Shown here in pieces: positions 11,805 to 24,189 of a stretch of 64,000 nucleotides of DNA (the stretch's first letter is position 1; every line of letters starts with the position of its first letter). The DNA is from Climacteris rufus (lineage: Eukaryota > Chordata > Aves > Passeriformes > Climacteridae), in NCBI GenBank assembly GCA_013398175.1, contig VZRZ01001307.1:1-64000 (forward strand), given 5' to 3'. The notes beneath the pieces were generated by a model. The model made no database searches, was not told the origin of the DNA, and saw nothing but the letters and a program-made list of their open reading frames with translations. The translations under genes were made by a program, and so were the position numbers.

Positions 11805-14202
11805 TCAAGGTGACTCTCAGGCTACCCAGGAGGTGGCTGCAGAAGGCAAAAACTCATCTGCCCACGAGATGAGTTCTCTGCAGGTACTCTGTCACGTCTG
11901 TCTGAATGCATCCGGGTGTGTTAGAAACTGTGAGGAAACAGTTCTGCAGTGCATCCCCCTCTTGACAAGCCAGTTTCTTTATCCTGCAAACTGCAACTAG
12001 CAAGACCCAGGAGCCAAGAGCAGCGCTGATCATGAGGTGTCAGGAAATGTTTGCCATGACTTCATCCTTAAAATAACCCCTGTAGACATTTTTCTCAGCA
12101 AAGAAACCTCCTACCCCACCTCCCGGTGCACAAAAGAGCACAGACCCCCAAGAAGGAATGATGGGTCACACAATGAACTCCTATTAAATGATAATTAATC
12201 CAACAGGGCCAACAGGGAATGAAACAGGGCCACAACTGGGCCCAAGGGAGGGTCTTTGTCCTTTGCCACCAGTGCTTTGTTTGCTCAGCCAGACTGAAAG
12301 TTTGGGAGAGGTTTGAGACATGCAAGCAAGTGGGATTCTTCCCTCCAGATGGCTTAAAGAAAAAATAGATCCTAGGAAACAAATGAACCTCTCAGTGTCA
12401 TAATAGGAAAGTGATGTGTGTGGTGCTTGTGCAAGTGAGATGCAACTTGGAACTCTGTTATGGAAATTTTCCTCTGTGACAAATATGTTATGAATGACTT
12501 GTCTTGAAAACACGCCAACATGTAGGTGCTGCTATCACAACATTCGGTGACTTTAACTTACTGTGAGCGTTCCTGTGATAAATCATGGAAAACCTTGCTT
12601 GGGCTATCTTTAGTCACTGCACTGTTTCACTCTCACAAGTCACTCACAGCTCTAAAAATACAGTTTATATCATTGCATTCCTGGAATTCTTTTAGTTCTT
12701 ACATTCTGATTTAAGTGGCATTAAAGCTGGCCTGTGTAGTCCGAGGCTGCAGGCTGATATTTCATTGAGGATTAGGTATCACCTGGGTTCAATACAGTGT
12801 TTGCAGTATTTATTTCATTTGGATTCAAAGGTAATTTGGAAAATCTTCATGTAGATACACCTCTTACCTGGCTATGTGGAACAAGGGCTAGATTTTGCTT
12901 GGGACTAGATAGTAATTTAATAACCATTCCAATATAGAATTAAACTAAAACACATGCTCACCACAAGAACTGAGTTGAGCCTGTGGGTTTTTCTCCTCAA
13001 AATCTGGAGGTATTCGGTCTCTTCTGGCCTCTGCACTGTGAGGTTCTGTTGACTTCTAGGTCAGATATGTCTGTCTCTTTTTTTTGGTTTCACTTACATG
13101 TCTTTCATAGCAGTTATTGATTCAGAAACACCAAGAACAAGAAAGTCTTGACCTCTCACCAGTCTCTCTGGATTTCATTACCAGCTCACCAGTGATGGAT
13201 AGTCTGAGCAGAGTTTAATGCTTTCTAATTTTCCTTGATAGGGTCTACGAAGCACATTACTTTTTTTTTATCCCAACTGGCAGCTCAACAAAGCCCAGCA
13301 ATATAAAGCTCCATTTGTGTAATAAACTGTTGTACAATCTACTACTTATGAACACAGGCCCTGAAAATGTGCAACCTTTCTGCACATTACATTAAACACA
13401 AACCAGATGGGCACTGGAAAATCCTCCCCTTTGTTGCAGTGGGCTAAAGGGGCTGGTGGTCAGAAGGTCTGTTTCACTACACAAATAAACAGAAGAGTTT
13501 AACTACATTATTTTCCAAAATCAGCAATGGGAAACCTATGTGGAAACATTATGAGCAATTTGCAAACCCGCTACTGGAGCAGTGTAGGCATGGGGGAACC
13601 CTTCCTCTCTCCTACCTGCAGTAGCCAGTCAATGCCTCTGAATCAGAGCTTTCACCTGCAGCCAGAGCTCTGCCATCCACACTTGGATGCACATAGGTGG
13701 AGGCAAATCGGTAAAATCAATCTCTTCTCTAAAGGTTGCCTGGGTCAGAGCTGGGCATTTTAACTCCAACAATCAATGGAGAGAAATGGGGCCCTCTAGA
13801 GTGGGGTGAGCTCACACTGAGCAGTTTCTGAGGGAGAGAAACCTCATCAGGCTAGACAGGATGTCTCACACTTTTACAGTTCCGTAAGTGACATTCACCT
13901 CTGAGACCCAGGTGAATGGAGGTGTCACTAGCTCTGAGCCAGGGACCTTACTGTCTCTGAGCTGCACCGTAGGATGCCTCACTCTTCATTTTGACCACAC
14001 GTCCTGAGACACTTCCGAAGGACCTGCTTGATAGAGCTCCTGCATGTCCTCTGGCCCCTTTCCTTGTGATTGCAAATGTTATCATAAGATTATTTCTGAA
14101 ATCTACCTGGCCAAATTGGCACAGGGAGAGATGCACAGCCAAAGTCAGCCAAAGAGCCTGCAGCCTCACTGCCTTCTCCACTGCCAGGGGGTGTGCAGAG
14201 AA
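11805..14202. other. Unique noncoding stretch, 11.8-14.2 kb
   Basis: No gene is recognised. The part 12500-13000 is AT-rich, and short T runs occur at 13079 and 13262. No long open frame with protein-like composition was found on either strand, and no mobile element was recognised. Confidence 0.5.
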
Positions 14203-14301
14203 ATCATCATCACCATCATCACCATCACCATCATCATCAATCATCACCATCATCATCATCACCATCATCATCAATCATCACCATCATCATCATCATCATC
14301 A
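14203..14301. repeat. (CAT/ATC)n microsatellite with higher-order repeat
   Basis: About 100 bases of ATC/CAT triplets with ACC variants. The word 'CAATCATCACC' recurs at about 14238 and 14272, a 34-base super-period that is not a multiple of three, because each copy has an extra A. Translating this gives His-rich, Ile-rich or Asp-rich frames (plus 13991-14317, plus 14044-14361 and minus 13948-14274), which are repeat artefacts. Confidence 0.95.
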
Positions 14302-17300
14302 GTCACACAGGGAATGACCAAGTTTAAAACTGTCTTGATGCAAGCCAGGGAAGACAAGTGAAATGTTCTACTGCTGTTCCCATGGCACAGCTGACACAGA
14401 TAAAGTACAGGTGTGCAGCATAATTAAATAGCATGGGGTGAGATGGGAAAGAGTGGCATTAGTTGGGGTGAGCTGGTGTTGGAAGGAAGCTGTTATCAGC
14501 TGAAGAAACTGATCCTGGGATCAATGGTTCTGCCTCAGCATGTAAGCACTGGCCCTGGTGTCAACATCTGAGAGGGTTTCAGATGGATCTGGGAGGGAAA
14601 GGCAACTTACGAATCTGACCCCCAAACTCAGAGAGCACTGAGCCTGTGAATGACTGAGCCTGTGAGGGATGCATGTACTAAACACCTCTGGATCCCAGTG
14701 TGAGGCCTGTGACACCTGCACAACAGGACTCTGGTTCACATTGTGCAGTGCAGACACTGTCCCTCGTGGTTCCCAGACTAAAAGCTCCAGAAACCCAGGG
14801 AGATGACTGCTGGGGATTCCAGTGCCCTGCAGGGACTCATGTGCCCATTGCATTATGAGTTATATTATTGCTTTTGTGTCTGCCTTTTTGTGCAATCAAA
14901 CCAAGCCTGGGAGGGACAGAAGTGTGGGCAGGACATAGTGCGTCCTCACTCTGAGGGGTGACATGTGCTGACCTTGTGCCTTAACAGTGTCACTGCATGA
15001 AAATATGAAATGGCATGAGTAGAGCATTGGTTGAGAGGATGGAAGCACCAGGCTGAGATGAAAGTGCCAGTCCCTGGCATGGCAGGATGCAAGAGCTTAT
15101 GAATCCAATGCCCAGCCAAAATCATGCAAAATGAGGAGGGCGGGGAATCTAGACTTCACCTCCAAACCCAGCATCACTAGTGACTTTAGGAAGACCCAGA
15201 GCCATGTTTGCCTCTCCTGAGGCTCTTCTGAGACAGCAGTTCACAGCTCTGCCTGGCTCAGGCCAGTGTAGACCAGAACTTAGGAAGAGACGATGTCATT
15301 GGGCATATAAACACTGTGGGCTGTGGGACTGGGCACAGTCATGGTAAAAGGGCAGCCTGACAGTGTTTCATCCCAGGGCAGGACAGGGCCAGGGGCTGGG
15401 AGTACAGCTGAGCAGGCAGAAGTCAAGATTCCTGCTTGTTGTAGAGGTAACAATCTCCAATTTCCAGGACTTATACATGCAGTCCCAGGATTTGGTAGGT
15501 CCTGCCAAATGGGCTTTCTGCTTGTTCAAAGGTGATTTATTTTTACAAATTTAAATGAAATCCCCCAGCCATTTTTGAGTAATACTAGAGTTAAAAAGAC
15601 TATTTTCCTATTTAAAAATATTCTAGTTAGACTGTTTTTATTAAATCAAAGTTAAGTCAAATAAAGATGGCAGTTTGAAAGTTCAGACTTGGGCAGGAGC
15701 TGGTCCTCACTGAGGAGCTATGCCCTTGACAGATGGGTGTCTGTCCAGAGCCCACCAAACCACCACAGATCACCAGGACACAGTGGAAAGGGCATGGAGC
15801 AAGGGGCAGATCCTGTCTGACTGAGGTGTGCACCTCTGTACCCTTGGGAAATGGGATGCAACAGGGCAGGAGGAGGAGTAGAGAGTGACACACCTTGCAC
15901 ATGCTTCTCCTTACGTGCCGTGGAAGACTCCTATAGACAATTGATGGAAACTTCTTCCATTTCAGCCAACTCATTCACAGGCATCCTTCAATGGCATGAT
16001 CTTGCATGGGGGGGTCCCTGCTCTCCCCAATGTGTGTGGGGTGAAGGTGGGGGTGCTGAATACACCTGTGGGGGTGCCCTTCATAAGGGTGGAATATGAG
16101 AAAACACAGATACCTTGTTTTTTCCCCAAGTCAGTTCCAGCTACTGATCCCCACTGAGAGACAGGGTAAAAGGTCCTTGTTGTGACACTCCAGCAAATGG
16201 CAGTGAGAGGGACTGAGAGGGTCTGCCCTTGACAAATTTGGGACTAATCTGCTTCAGGGCTCTGTGGAGGGCAGCCTGGGGGGCTGTGGGATGTCCCCAT
16301 CCCTCTTCAACCCCAGCCGGGTGCTCACCAGGCTGTGCCACTGGCCCTGCGGGAGCTGTCACACTGCAGAACGTGACATCAAAGGCAGGCCCAGGTGCCT
16401 CATGACATGTGTGACACTTGGCAGGCCTGCCACCTCCCGAGATGATGCGAGATGAAGGGAGTCGGCTGTTCCCAAAAGGGGACAGCAGGAAGAGCTGAGA
16501 CCCCGTGCTGTCTAAATGTGCTAAAGAAAGGCAAAAGCAGCAAATGGAGCAGAGCAAAGGGCTGGAGGGATGCCCAGAATGTGGGGGGCTCTTCTCACTT
16601 AGAGAGGGCAAACAGCCCAGTGTGGAGGGACTGCGGGGGTGGAACTTTGTCCTGGTGGGCCACTAAGCCCAGGGCATGTGAACCCCTGACACAGTCAGCT
16701 GCCAGGCAGGTGTTGGTACTGCTGCAGGGCTTAGGGCAGTTGGTGTCTGCGCGTCTGCTGGTCGTGCTGGGAGCCAGCATTTGCCTGTGGGCACCTGGAG
16801 ATGTTTCTTTCTTTGTCTTTCCATAACAAAAAACATGGAAAATGGATACAAAAACTATGGATGTGAAAGCCACAGAAAAAAATGTGATTTTCTTTTACAT
16901 CACTGAACAGTTTATCCCTCTACAAGCTCATGTTGTTACTGTATTGTCTTAGGTACACTTTGAGGCTGTAGAAAAGAAGAGTCCTCTCCAGTGTGACTGA
17001 GTCTGACTATGGGCAGGCCTTGTGCCTGACTCTCTGCTGTGTTACTCCGGTCTGACACCAGTACATTGCCATGATGACATCATTTGGATTATTTGTGATT
17101 TATAGCGATTGAGAAAAATTGGGTCCTGTAAAATAATGCAAACAATCAAAGACACAAAGCAAAAATAGTGCCTTTAGGCTGCACTTTCACATTGCATGAT
17201 GTTTTGCGGACTTAATGTTGAAAGCCTTAGAGTTCACAAAAGGAATTTTCTTCATTTCATATATTATACAGTTGCCTGAAAGAAATGGCAAACAACTCCT

Positions 17301-17937
17301 CAGCCTAAGCGTGCTTTGCCTAGGCTGAATTCTGGGGTTTTCTGTCCATCACCTCTCTACCAACAGATTTCTACTGAAACTTGGAGCAGTATCTGACAGT
17401 AAGAGCAGCCACTGGACCCATGACCACGCAAATGACCCCTGCAGAGGCCTGGGCCAAATTCTGCTCTCTGTTAATCTGAAACAGTTTTGCTGAAGACCAG
17501 ATTTGCTGGAGTGCCTGGTGCTTGGTGAGAGCAGAGCAGTCTGCTGGGGCCTTGGCAAGTCCCATACCCTTCCCATTTCTTCTCCGCTGATTAACTTCAG
17601 ATGCCCCTAATTCCTCAGCAAGTCCATTGCTATGGTCAAAACACCAGTCTCTTCCTAAGACCTTGAAATTCCACATTTCAGCCAAAATCTTACCAAGCAT
17701 TTAGATTGCAAACACCATGGTAACTGCCTCAAGTGTGACAGCAGCATTTAAGGCTGTCCCAGAAATGCTGAGATCAGGACCCACTTCCATTAAATGTTAT
17801 AATCTTGCCATGGCAAAACCCTCAAAAGCACGACATAAAAATAACAATGGACCACAAACCCAGCACATGCAAGAGATGCTAAATCATCGATCCCATCTCC
17901 TTTCCCATCTCTTGACATCCCTGGGTGAGGAACTCAC
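14302..17937. other. Unique noncoding stretch, 14.3-17.9 kb
   Basis: No gene is recognised. The part 15540-15660 is AT-rich. Bases 16260-16460 have more CpG than their flanks and open frames on both strands, but no recognisable protein. Bases 17060-17290 form an AT-rich block listed separately. The sequence just left of 17938 would be intron downstream of the minus-strand exon candidate. Confidence 0.45.
17060..17290. promoter_or_regulatory. AT-rich block with bZIP-like palindrome and TCF/LEF word (candidate enhancer)
   Basis: This block contrasts in composition with the GC-richer sequence on its left. It holds ATGATGACATCAT near 17073, an inverted repeat around a central base with a CRE/MAF-like TGACATCA core, and ATCAAAG at 17145-17151, the TCF/LEF core, right after AACAAT, a SOX-type core. 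The block lies about 0.65 kb beyond the donor of the exon candidate at 17938-18126. The words are seen; a regulatory function is inferred, and comparison across birds would decide it. Confidence 0.25.
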
Positions 17938-18126
17938 CATTCTTCCGCTCCGCAAAGGGTGCGGGCTGGAGCTTGGTGCCATCTCTCACTTCACTGGCAG
18001 ACTTTTCCTTGGGTGCCTTTTCCTCTTCATTTCCAGCTGGTGCACTTTTGTGGTCCAAGCGATCCTGTTTGATCACACCATTCATCACCGTGCCTAGAGG
18101 AACTGGTCCAGATTCTGACTGATCCA
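17938..18126 (-). CDS. Candidate internal coding exon of an unidentified minus-strand gene
   Basis: I do not recognise the protein. The exon would encode 62 complete codons, starting DQSESGPVPLGTV and ending LQPAPFAERKN, with split codons at both ends. It is hydrophilic, rich in Lys, Glu, Asp, Ala and Pro (for example EEEKAPKEKSASEVRDG), with no Cys, Trp or predicted membrane segment, so a disordered region is likely. The donor is excellent: AAGAATG followed by GTGAGT, with the exon's last base at 17938. The acceptor follows a pyrimidine-rich tract (TGCTTCTCTCCCTGATCATC) and is AAAG at 18127-18128; an alternative CAG gives a start at 18118. With the first acceptor the exon is 189 bases, a phase 1-1 symmetric cassette. 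In-frame stops lie just outside: TGA four codons upstream, TAG beyond the donor. CpG density is above that of the flanks, as expected for avian coding DNA. No partner exon is proven; the mixed-phase AAAG acceptor and lack of a database match keep confidence moderate. Confidence 0.45.
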
Positions 18127-20949
18127 CTTTGGATGATCAGGGAGAGAAGCAGACACCAAAGTGACCTCTGGAAAACAAGGGAATAGGTAGGGACAGAGTT
18201 TCAAATCAATCTGGAGAACAGCAACCAAAAACTGGGGTTTGTGAAGTGATCAGACCTCAAACAACTAATTGCTGGCACTTTGTGTGGGAAGACCTTAGGA
18301 TTCACTATTGCCTGCTTGATTCTCCTTGTCTGCTGGACACTTGACTACTTGGCTCCTTTGCTGGAAGAATTTCCACCCATGGGTACAGAATACTTGCAGA
18401 AAGTCTGGGACACCTTAAAAAAACACAGTCATGGGGTACCCATATGAGAGAGCTCTTGAACTGCTAGGGACCTATGAATGAGAATAGTCTTTCTTTATAT
18501 GACTCTGGTTTGCTGAGAGTACTGTGTGACAGAAGTAAGTCCACACAACACAGATGAGGCTGCTAATTATGTGATACAGACAGCAAATGAAAAGCAGTCA
18601 GCTTTTACACTAGGATGTGTACAAACACCCTGCAAAGTAAAATACGCACGCAAAACCTATTCCTTGACATCAAAGTTGTGATTAGCACCCACCAGAGCTA
18701 AAGCCTTTATGAAGAACCGTGTTAGGTACAAAATATTGAGAGTTTTTGAAGCATGACAGAATTGTTTGTTTACTACATTGTTCTAGTCCAAGGTTTGTGT
18801 GGGGTTTGTGGTCAAAATGCATCTCAAAAGCCCTAAAGACATTCTGCAAATTCAGGTTGTGCTTGTACAGACATTTGGGTGGGGAGGTGCTTGGTGACAC
18901 TCCCATCTCACCAGAAACAGGGAGGGAAAAGATTCAGCTTACACCAAACCTGTTTGTGGGATGCAGGCACATGGCCCACGAGGGGCTATGATACAGAGCA
19001 CATCAGCGGAAAGCTGCAGGGACTATTTCAACAGAGCATTGTCTGAAAAATCTCCAGATGCTGAGTGAAAGTGAATGCCTATAAGAATCAGCACCAGCTC
19101 CTAATGAGTCCCATCAGGAAAGAGCTGAGGAGAGCTAAAAAAGGTCATTTGTAGAGAACAAGAATAGAAAAGTGTAAGATTGATTCAGCGATAACATCTG
19201 ATTTAATACAAAAAAAGTTACCAATTTACTGTATAAGGAAGTAGGAATAGTGCATTGTACATGATACCATCTCCTCCACACTACATGAGCCAGGACTCTC
19301 ACACCCCTCTCCCTATCCTTCACCAGCATGGATTTTGCCATCTGCTTTCTCATCCACCTCACTGTCAGCCTCACCTGCTCCAGGCATTCCTGTCCCACTG
19401 GCTGCAGCTCAGACCCTGTGTCCATCTGTCCTGCCTTACACTAAGTTTCACTGCTGGGACATTTCACACAGGGTGTGCGTGGCGTGGGTGCACTGACTGG
19501 GAAGGGGTCCCAGAGGTTGCTGTGTCACTTTATCACTTTGCAGGTGGGCCACAAAGCTGTCCCCATGTGCATTGCCTGGGTCAGGCTGTGTCTGTACCCA
19601 GCCCTGCTGCCTCAGAAACAGAATGAAAACCCAGCCCTTGCCACCAGACTTTCCTTTCTGCTGTGTGCTTCTCACCATCGCCTCCTCTGTCACCATTGTG
19701 GCCCTTTCCTCATCTCCTGTGCCCGCCTATTCCTACCAAAGCCTGGCATGCTGCCACTGCCCATAAAAAATGCCCTGCAGGCATCCAGACAGGCCAGGGC
19801 TGTGCTGTGCTACATCTTTGAACAGACAATCTCAGCTGCCACCTCTGCTTCAGCATTTTAGCTCCCCTGAGCAGCTCGTGTTCTCCTTTCTAGCAGTGTG
19901 ACTGCTGTGCAATGCCCCGTCCCTGCTGTGATGATCCACCCACTGTTGGCTGCAGGGCTACAGACACACACTTTGACACAAGCAGCATTAGCCCCTAAAC
20001 TCTTGATTTAATTCATGACTAGTGTGGAACATTCAATCAGTGTTTACATTGCTGTTTTAAAATATACATTTTTTTTTAACTTCTCGAAGTTGCTGATACG
20101 ATGCATCTTTCCTTTGGAAACAGCGGGTGATGACAGGACAATCCAGCAAACTGCATCTGCTTACAAAAATGAGACTTTGTTCAACCAAACACTAAATCTT
20201 TGATAAATTAGTCAGGGCTTTGGTGACGTACATGTTGAACCAATATGACAGTTTTATATGGATTAGGATTATTAATATTTTTCAAAAATAGAGAGCATGA
20301 GCCAGACATCCAGTGTTGAAGCTGCAAGACCACCAGCCAAGGCAAAGTCTTTCAGGAAGGCTTCTTACAGGCTCTGTGTAGAATCTTTTTTTACACTCCG
20401 AGCATATGCAACATTTTAATTTGCAGTGAGTGTGCAGGGGTTCTTATGTCTGAGCCAGGAGGTCATGATGTGACCCTGCAGACACAGACTTCACAGCACA
20501 CTCAAGCACCACTGGCTCAATGGTGTTTTGTTCTGAAGTTAAATTTGGCCTCAAAACCTTCCACATTGTTCCCTCGTTTAGGCTGAACTGATTGTATTTA
20601 CAAAGCTTAGACACACTTTTGAGCCTCAGAGTACATCTCCCATCAACCACTACTGCCAATACATCAATTGCAACGCTATACCCAGTACAGGTCATGTTCC
20701 ATCCCTCCCTGCCTGTAAATATTAAATTCACCCAGCTGGACTACTATGGTAGCTCACGGGCACTTCCTTGCAAGACACTGGAGATCCTCTGGAGCAGATG
20801 CCTGGTTCTGAAGAAGCCTCCTTGCTTTCTGCCCAGAAAGCAGTGCAGCATGGATGAGGCTCAGACTCCCTTTCCCCTAGACATGCTTGCTCACCAAGGC
20901 CCAGGTGGAACTTGGTTGGTTCTGCCAACTATATGAAGTTTAACAAAGA
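18127..20949. other. Unique noncoding stretch, 18.1-20.9 kb
   Basis: No gene is recognised. It would be upstream intron of the exon candidate at 17938-18126 if that exon is real. At 19375-19425 on the minus strand an ATG-started frame MDTGSELQPVGQECLEQ runs into CAG then GTGAGG, a good donor; see findings. Bases 20010-20300 are AT-rich with T and A runs. No mobile element was recognised before the CR1 at 20950. Confidence 0.45.
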
Positions 20950-21428
20950 CAATCCCAAGTTACACTGGGATGGGGCAGCCCTGGATGGATGGACAGAATG
21001 GGGAATGAGAGGCTGGAGAGCAGCTGCAGGAGGGGAGGTGGGGGTCCTGGTTCATGGCCAGGTGGATCTGAGCCAGCCATGCCCTAGAAGCCCAAAGGGC
21101 CACCATGTCCTGGGGGGCACCAGGCCCAGCACTGCCAGCTGGGTGAGGGAGGGATTGTCCCGCTCTGCTCTGCACTGGGGCAGCCTCACCTCAAGTGCTG
21201 GGGGCACTTTGGGTGCCAGTCCAAGAAGGATCTGAAGCTTTAAGAGAGCATCTGAATGAGGGACACAAAGATGGTGAAGGGCCTTGAGGAGCCACATGAG
21301 GAGTGCCTGAGGGCTCTTGGTTTGTTCGGGTGGAGCAGAGGAGGTTGAGGTCAGACCTCACCAGGGGCTGCAGCTCCTCCTGAGGGGCAGGACAGGACTC
21401 AAGGGAATGGCACCCTCAGGTGCTGCCT
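20950..21428 (+). mobile_element. CR1 LINE, reverse-transcriptase end region, 3' truncated
   Basis: This fragment comes from the C-terminal part of CR1 ORF2 and lacks the 3' UTR, unlike the others. Landmarks are 'GTGGGGGTCCTGGTTCATGG' near 21039, 'CCACCATGTCCTGGGGGGCA' near 21100, 'GGTGAAGGGCCTTGAGGAGC' near 21274, and 'GAGGTTGAGGTCAGACCTCA' near 21342. These follow the order of the CR1 consensus. Internal gaps break the frame. The right end stops within the 'GACTCAAGGGAATGGCA' segment, so either a deletion or later rearrangement removed the 3' end. Probably an older copy. Confidence 0.85.
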
Positions 21429-24189
21429 TCCTCTACTGCTACCTCCTGAGGAGGTAATAGAGTAGTACACCCAGACAGGCTGCCCCTCAGCCCTTACTAT
21501 GCCTCACATCTCCTCTTACCCTGTTTGTCATGTCCCCTTACCCTGCTCACCCATCCCCCAGGAAACCACTGCAGTGCCCACAGACACCACAGACTGGAGA
21601 CTGTCCTGATAGGGGAGATAATTGAATAGTTCTAAAATAGTTTAATTTTTTAACATTTTTCACTTTTTGGGAAAAATAAACTGAACCATTGAAATTAAAA
21701 ATTATATTTAGAAGTGAGGAAAAACTTTATCTCTCTCAGAAACAATTTTGACTTCATCATCTCATCTTCCAGAAAATTAATTGTTTGGCTGGAAAATTCC
21801 TGAAATGAATAATTCGCTGTCCAGGTCTTAGCAATCCCTTTCTACACCTCAGGTCTCCACATGTCAAGCAAATTCCTGGATCAAGGTTCTTTCTAACTTT
21901 CCAGGAGTAAGCCTTGTGTCAAGGTGTGTACCAGAAACACCAGAACTAGGATCTGCCACTCAATGGAGCTAAACAAACCTCTCTTGAGCCCCGCTCTGGG
22001 ATCTAATATAGGGACAGACACTGCTTCGTCTGCTTAGTGCCACTGCTGTCCTGCAAATGCACCTTAGAAGCCCAAAAAGAGGAAAAAAGGAGATGGAACA
22101 TCTCCCTGTCACATGAAGCAGAGCTCCAGGGTTGAGCCTGGAGGCCTGAGCAGGCCTCCAGCACCACCTGAGATCCCTGTTTGGATGCAGAGCCTATGGC
22201 AGCTGGACCTGAGGCATCTCTGCAGGACTGAGAGTCCTGGCTCCTGCTTGTAGCCTGTGTAGGATTAGACACAACACCTTGAAGTGCACTTTGCTTCTAA
22301 CCTTTAGAAATGTCTTCAGGAACAACACTTCCATGAGGCTGGGTCCTGCTTAGGTTACTGTGATGCATCTTTGCTGGTCTGCACGTTTCTTCCCTGCACA
22401 GCATGGGCCAGGCATCTCACCTTCACCTGCCACCTTCTCACCTTTGCCCTGTGCCACTCCTGCATGCACCAAGGTGGGACTGAGCAGAACATACACTTCC
22501 TCAGATACTGGATCCATCAAACCCACCCCTGCTGTACTGTTTGCTCTTTTGGAAGTTGAAGTGGAAGTAAACACATTTAGGTCTAATGTATATGCAGTGT
22601 TTCTTCAGCACTCGTGACCCACCATAAAACTTTAAATACACAAAGAGAAAAACCAGGAGAGAGATGTTCAGAGATGCAGTTCAGCCTTATCAAATTCTTC
22701 ACGTGTTCGTTGTGGTGTGTTTGTATTCCTGGGCTTCTGCTTGCAGGAATGTTGCTGATAAAACCATCTCACTAAACAGGACTTCGTGTGTTTTAGCTGG
22801 TGTTTATAATGCTCAGACAGCAAGAGTAGCTCTGGATTCCTGAGGGCAAATATCCCGTGAACATTTGCACTGGTTTGTTGCAAATGCTGATCAAGTCCTG
22901 CTGTGTACAAGCTCTGCAGGAATCTTGCCTGGTCCTCCTTAGAGCCGTGCCACGTTTGGCAAGGCAGAAGGCAACTCTGACCGCTTGCCCCTGCACCCAG
23001 AACAAGAGGCCTTTTCTCCTCTGAGATCTTGCTGGGCTGCCAGGGCATGCACTATTGCTATTATCTGATGGTTTGCTTTGCAGTTGATGTCCCTCTTGGA
23101 CGATTCCTCTCACTGAACTCCCTCCTGCCTCCTCAGGGATGCAGAAAGCCCCATCCCGTGACGGCGCTGAGGGCAGAGCATGGCGTGGAGCCTGCAGGCT
23201 TTTTCCCACAGATCTGCACATTCCTCCCATGCCCTGGAGAAGTGACCTGCTCACCGCTTCAGCTCCACGAGAGGAGCTGCAGGGCAGGGGGAGTGCCTGG
23301 ATGGGAGCTTTCCCAGTGAACAGGAAACGAACCAAGGAAATCTACCACAAGCCTGGATCCCCCCATCACTGACAAGTTATTCCATGCAGCTTCTTGTGCA
23401 ACCCCTCCGTGGAGTCAGTGCCAAGACCCAGTGAACAGAGCTGTGCAAACCATAAAATCTTCACTCGAGGCAAACTTGCCCAGTATTTGGTTACAGTGTG
23501 ATCCCTACACTCAGACAGATTTGCCAGCTGTTTGCACCCCAGGTGTTTTAGGATAGGATCTCCTTCCCAGCCTCCGAATTCTCAGCACTGATATCTGCTC
23601 CAAGCTGCCCAGAGGCCATGACAGCAGTGGAGAGCCCAGTGATGGGAAGTGGCAGCTGTCTTCATCCAGGACAGCTCCTGGCCTCCAACCTGGGCTGGGC
23701 GATGAGGGATAGGGGCTGTTCTCAAGGGAGCATCTCAGCTCTGACCTCAGCCCCATCCCATCGAGCTGTTTTGAAAGGAGTGATTTTTCTTCATTTTTCA
23801 AGTGGTGGAAAATAGTGGAGAAAATGGCAATCAGGAAGTGGGCTATTCTCCCAGATTCTCCCAAGTCTACCTCTCTGTCAGTACTCAAATAGGCTGAAAA
23901 TATATGGGACAAAATCAGACTGACAAATTGTATGGTTCTGAAATAATTGATCTTAAGGTTAACTCTTCAAGCACTGATGCCTGTGTCCATGGCACATCTG
24001 CTGGCACCCAAGAGCCCTTCCCAGGACAAGGATTCCCTCATGCTGCACTGTGAGCATGGGCAGGCTGGTGTGAGCTCTGAAAGGTGATTTATTATATTCT
24101 GGTAGAGCCCAGAAGCAAATGTGGAGAGTTCCTGCCATGTACAGCACTGCAGGTGTGGTCATCATGTGGTAGCGAAGGAAGACAGAGAA
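21429..24189. other. Unique noncoding stretch, 21.4-24.2 kb
   Basis: No gene is recognised. Bases 21600-21820 are strongly AT-rich with TTTAATTTTT-like words. Bases 23150-23340 have more CpG than their flanks and open frames on both strands (180 codons on minus at 22793-23335), but composition and sequence match no known protein. No mobile element or RNA gene was recognised. Confidence 0.45.

Noticed and set aside
14203..14301. CRISPR-like array
   Set aside because: There are no spacers of regular length between conserved repeats; it is a simple-sequence repeat in vertebrate DNA.
13948..14361. His-rich and Asp-rich open frames on both strands
   Set aside because: They are translations of the CAT/ATC microsatellite, with no conserved flanking protein.
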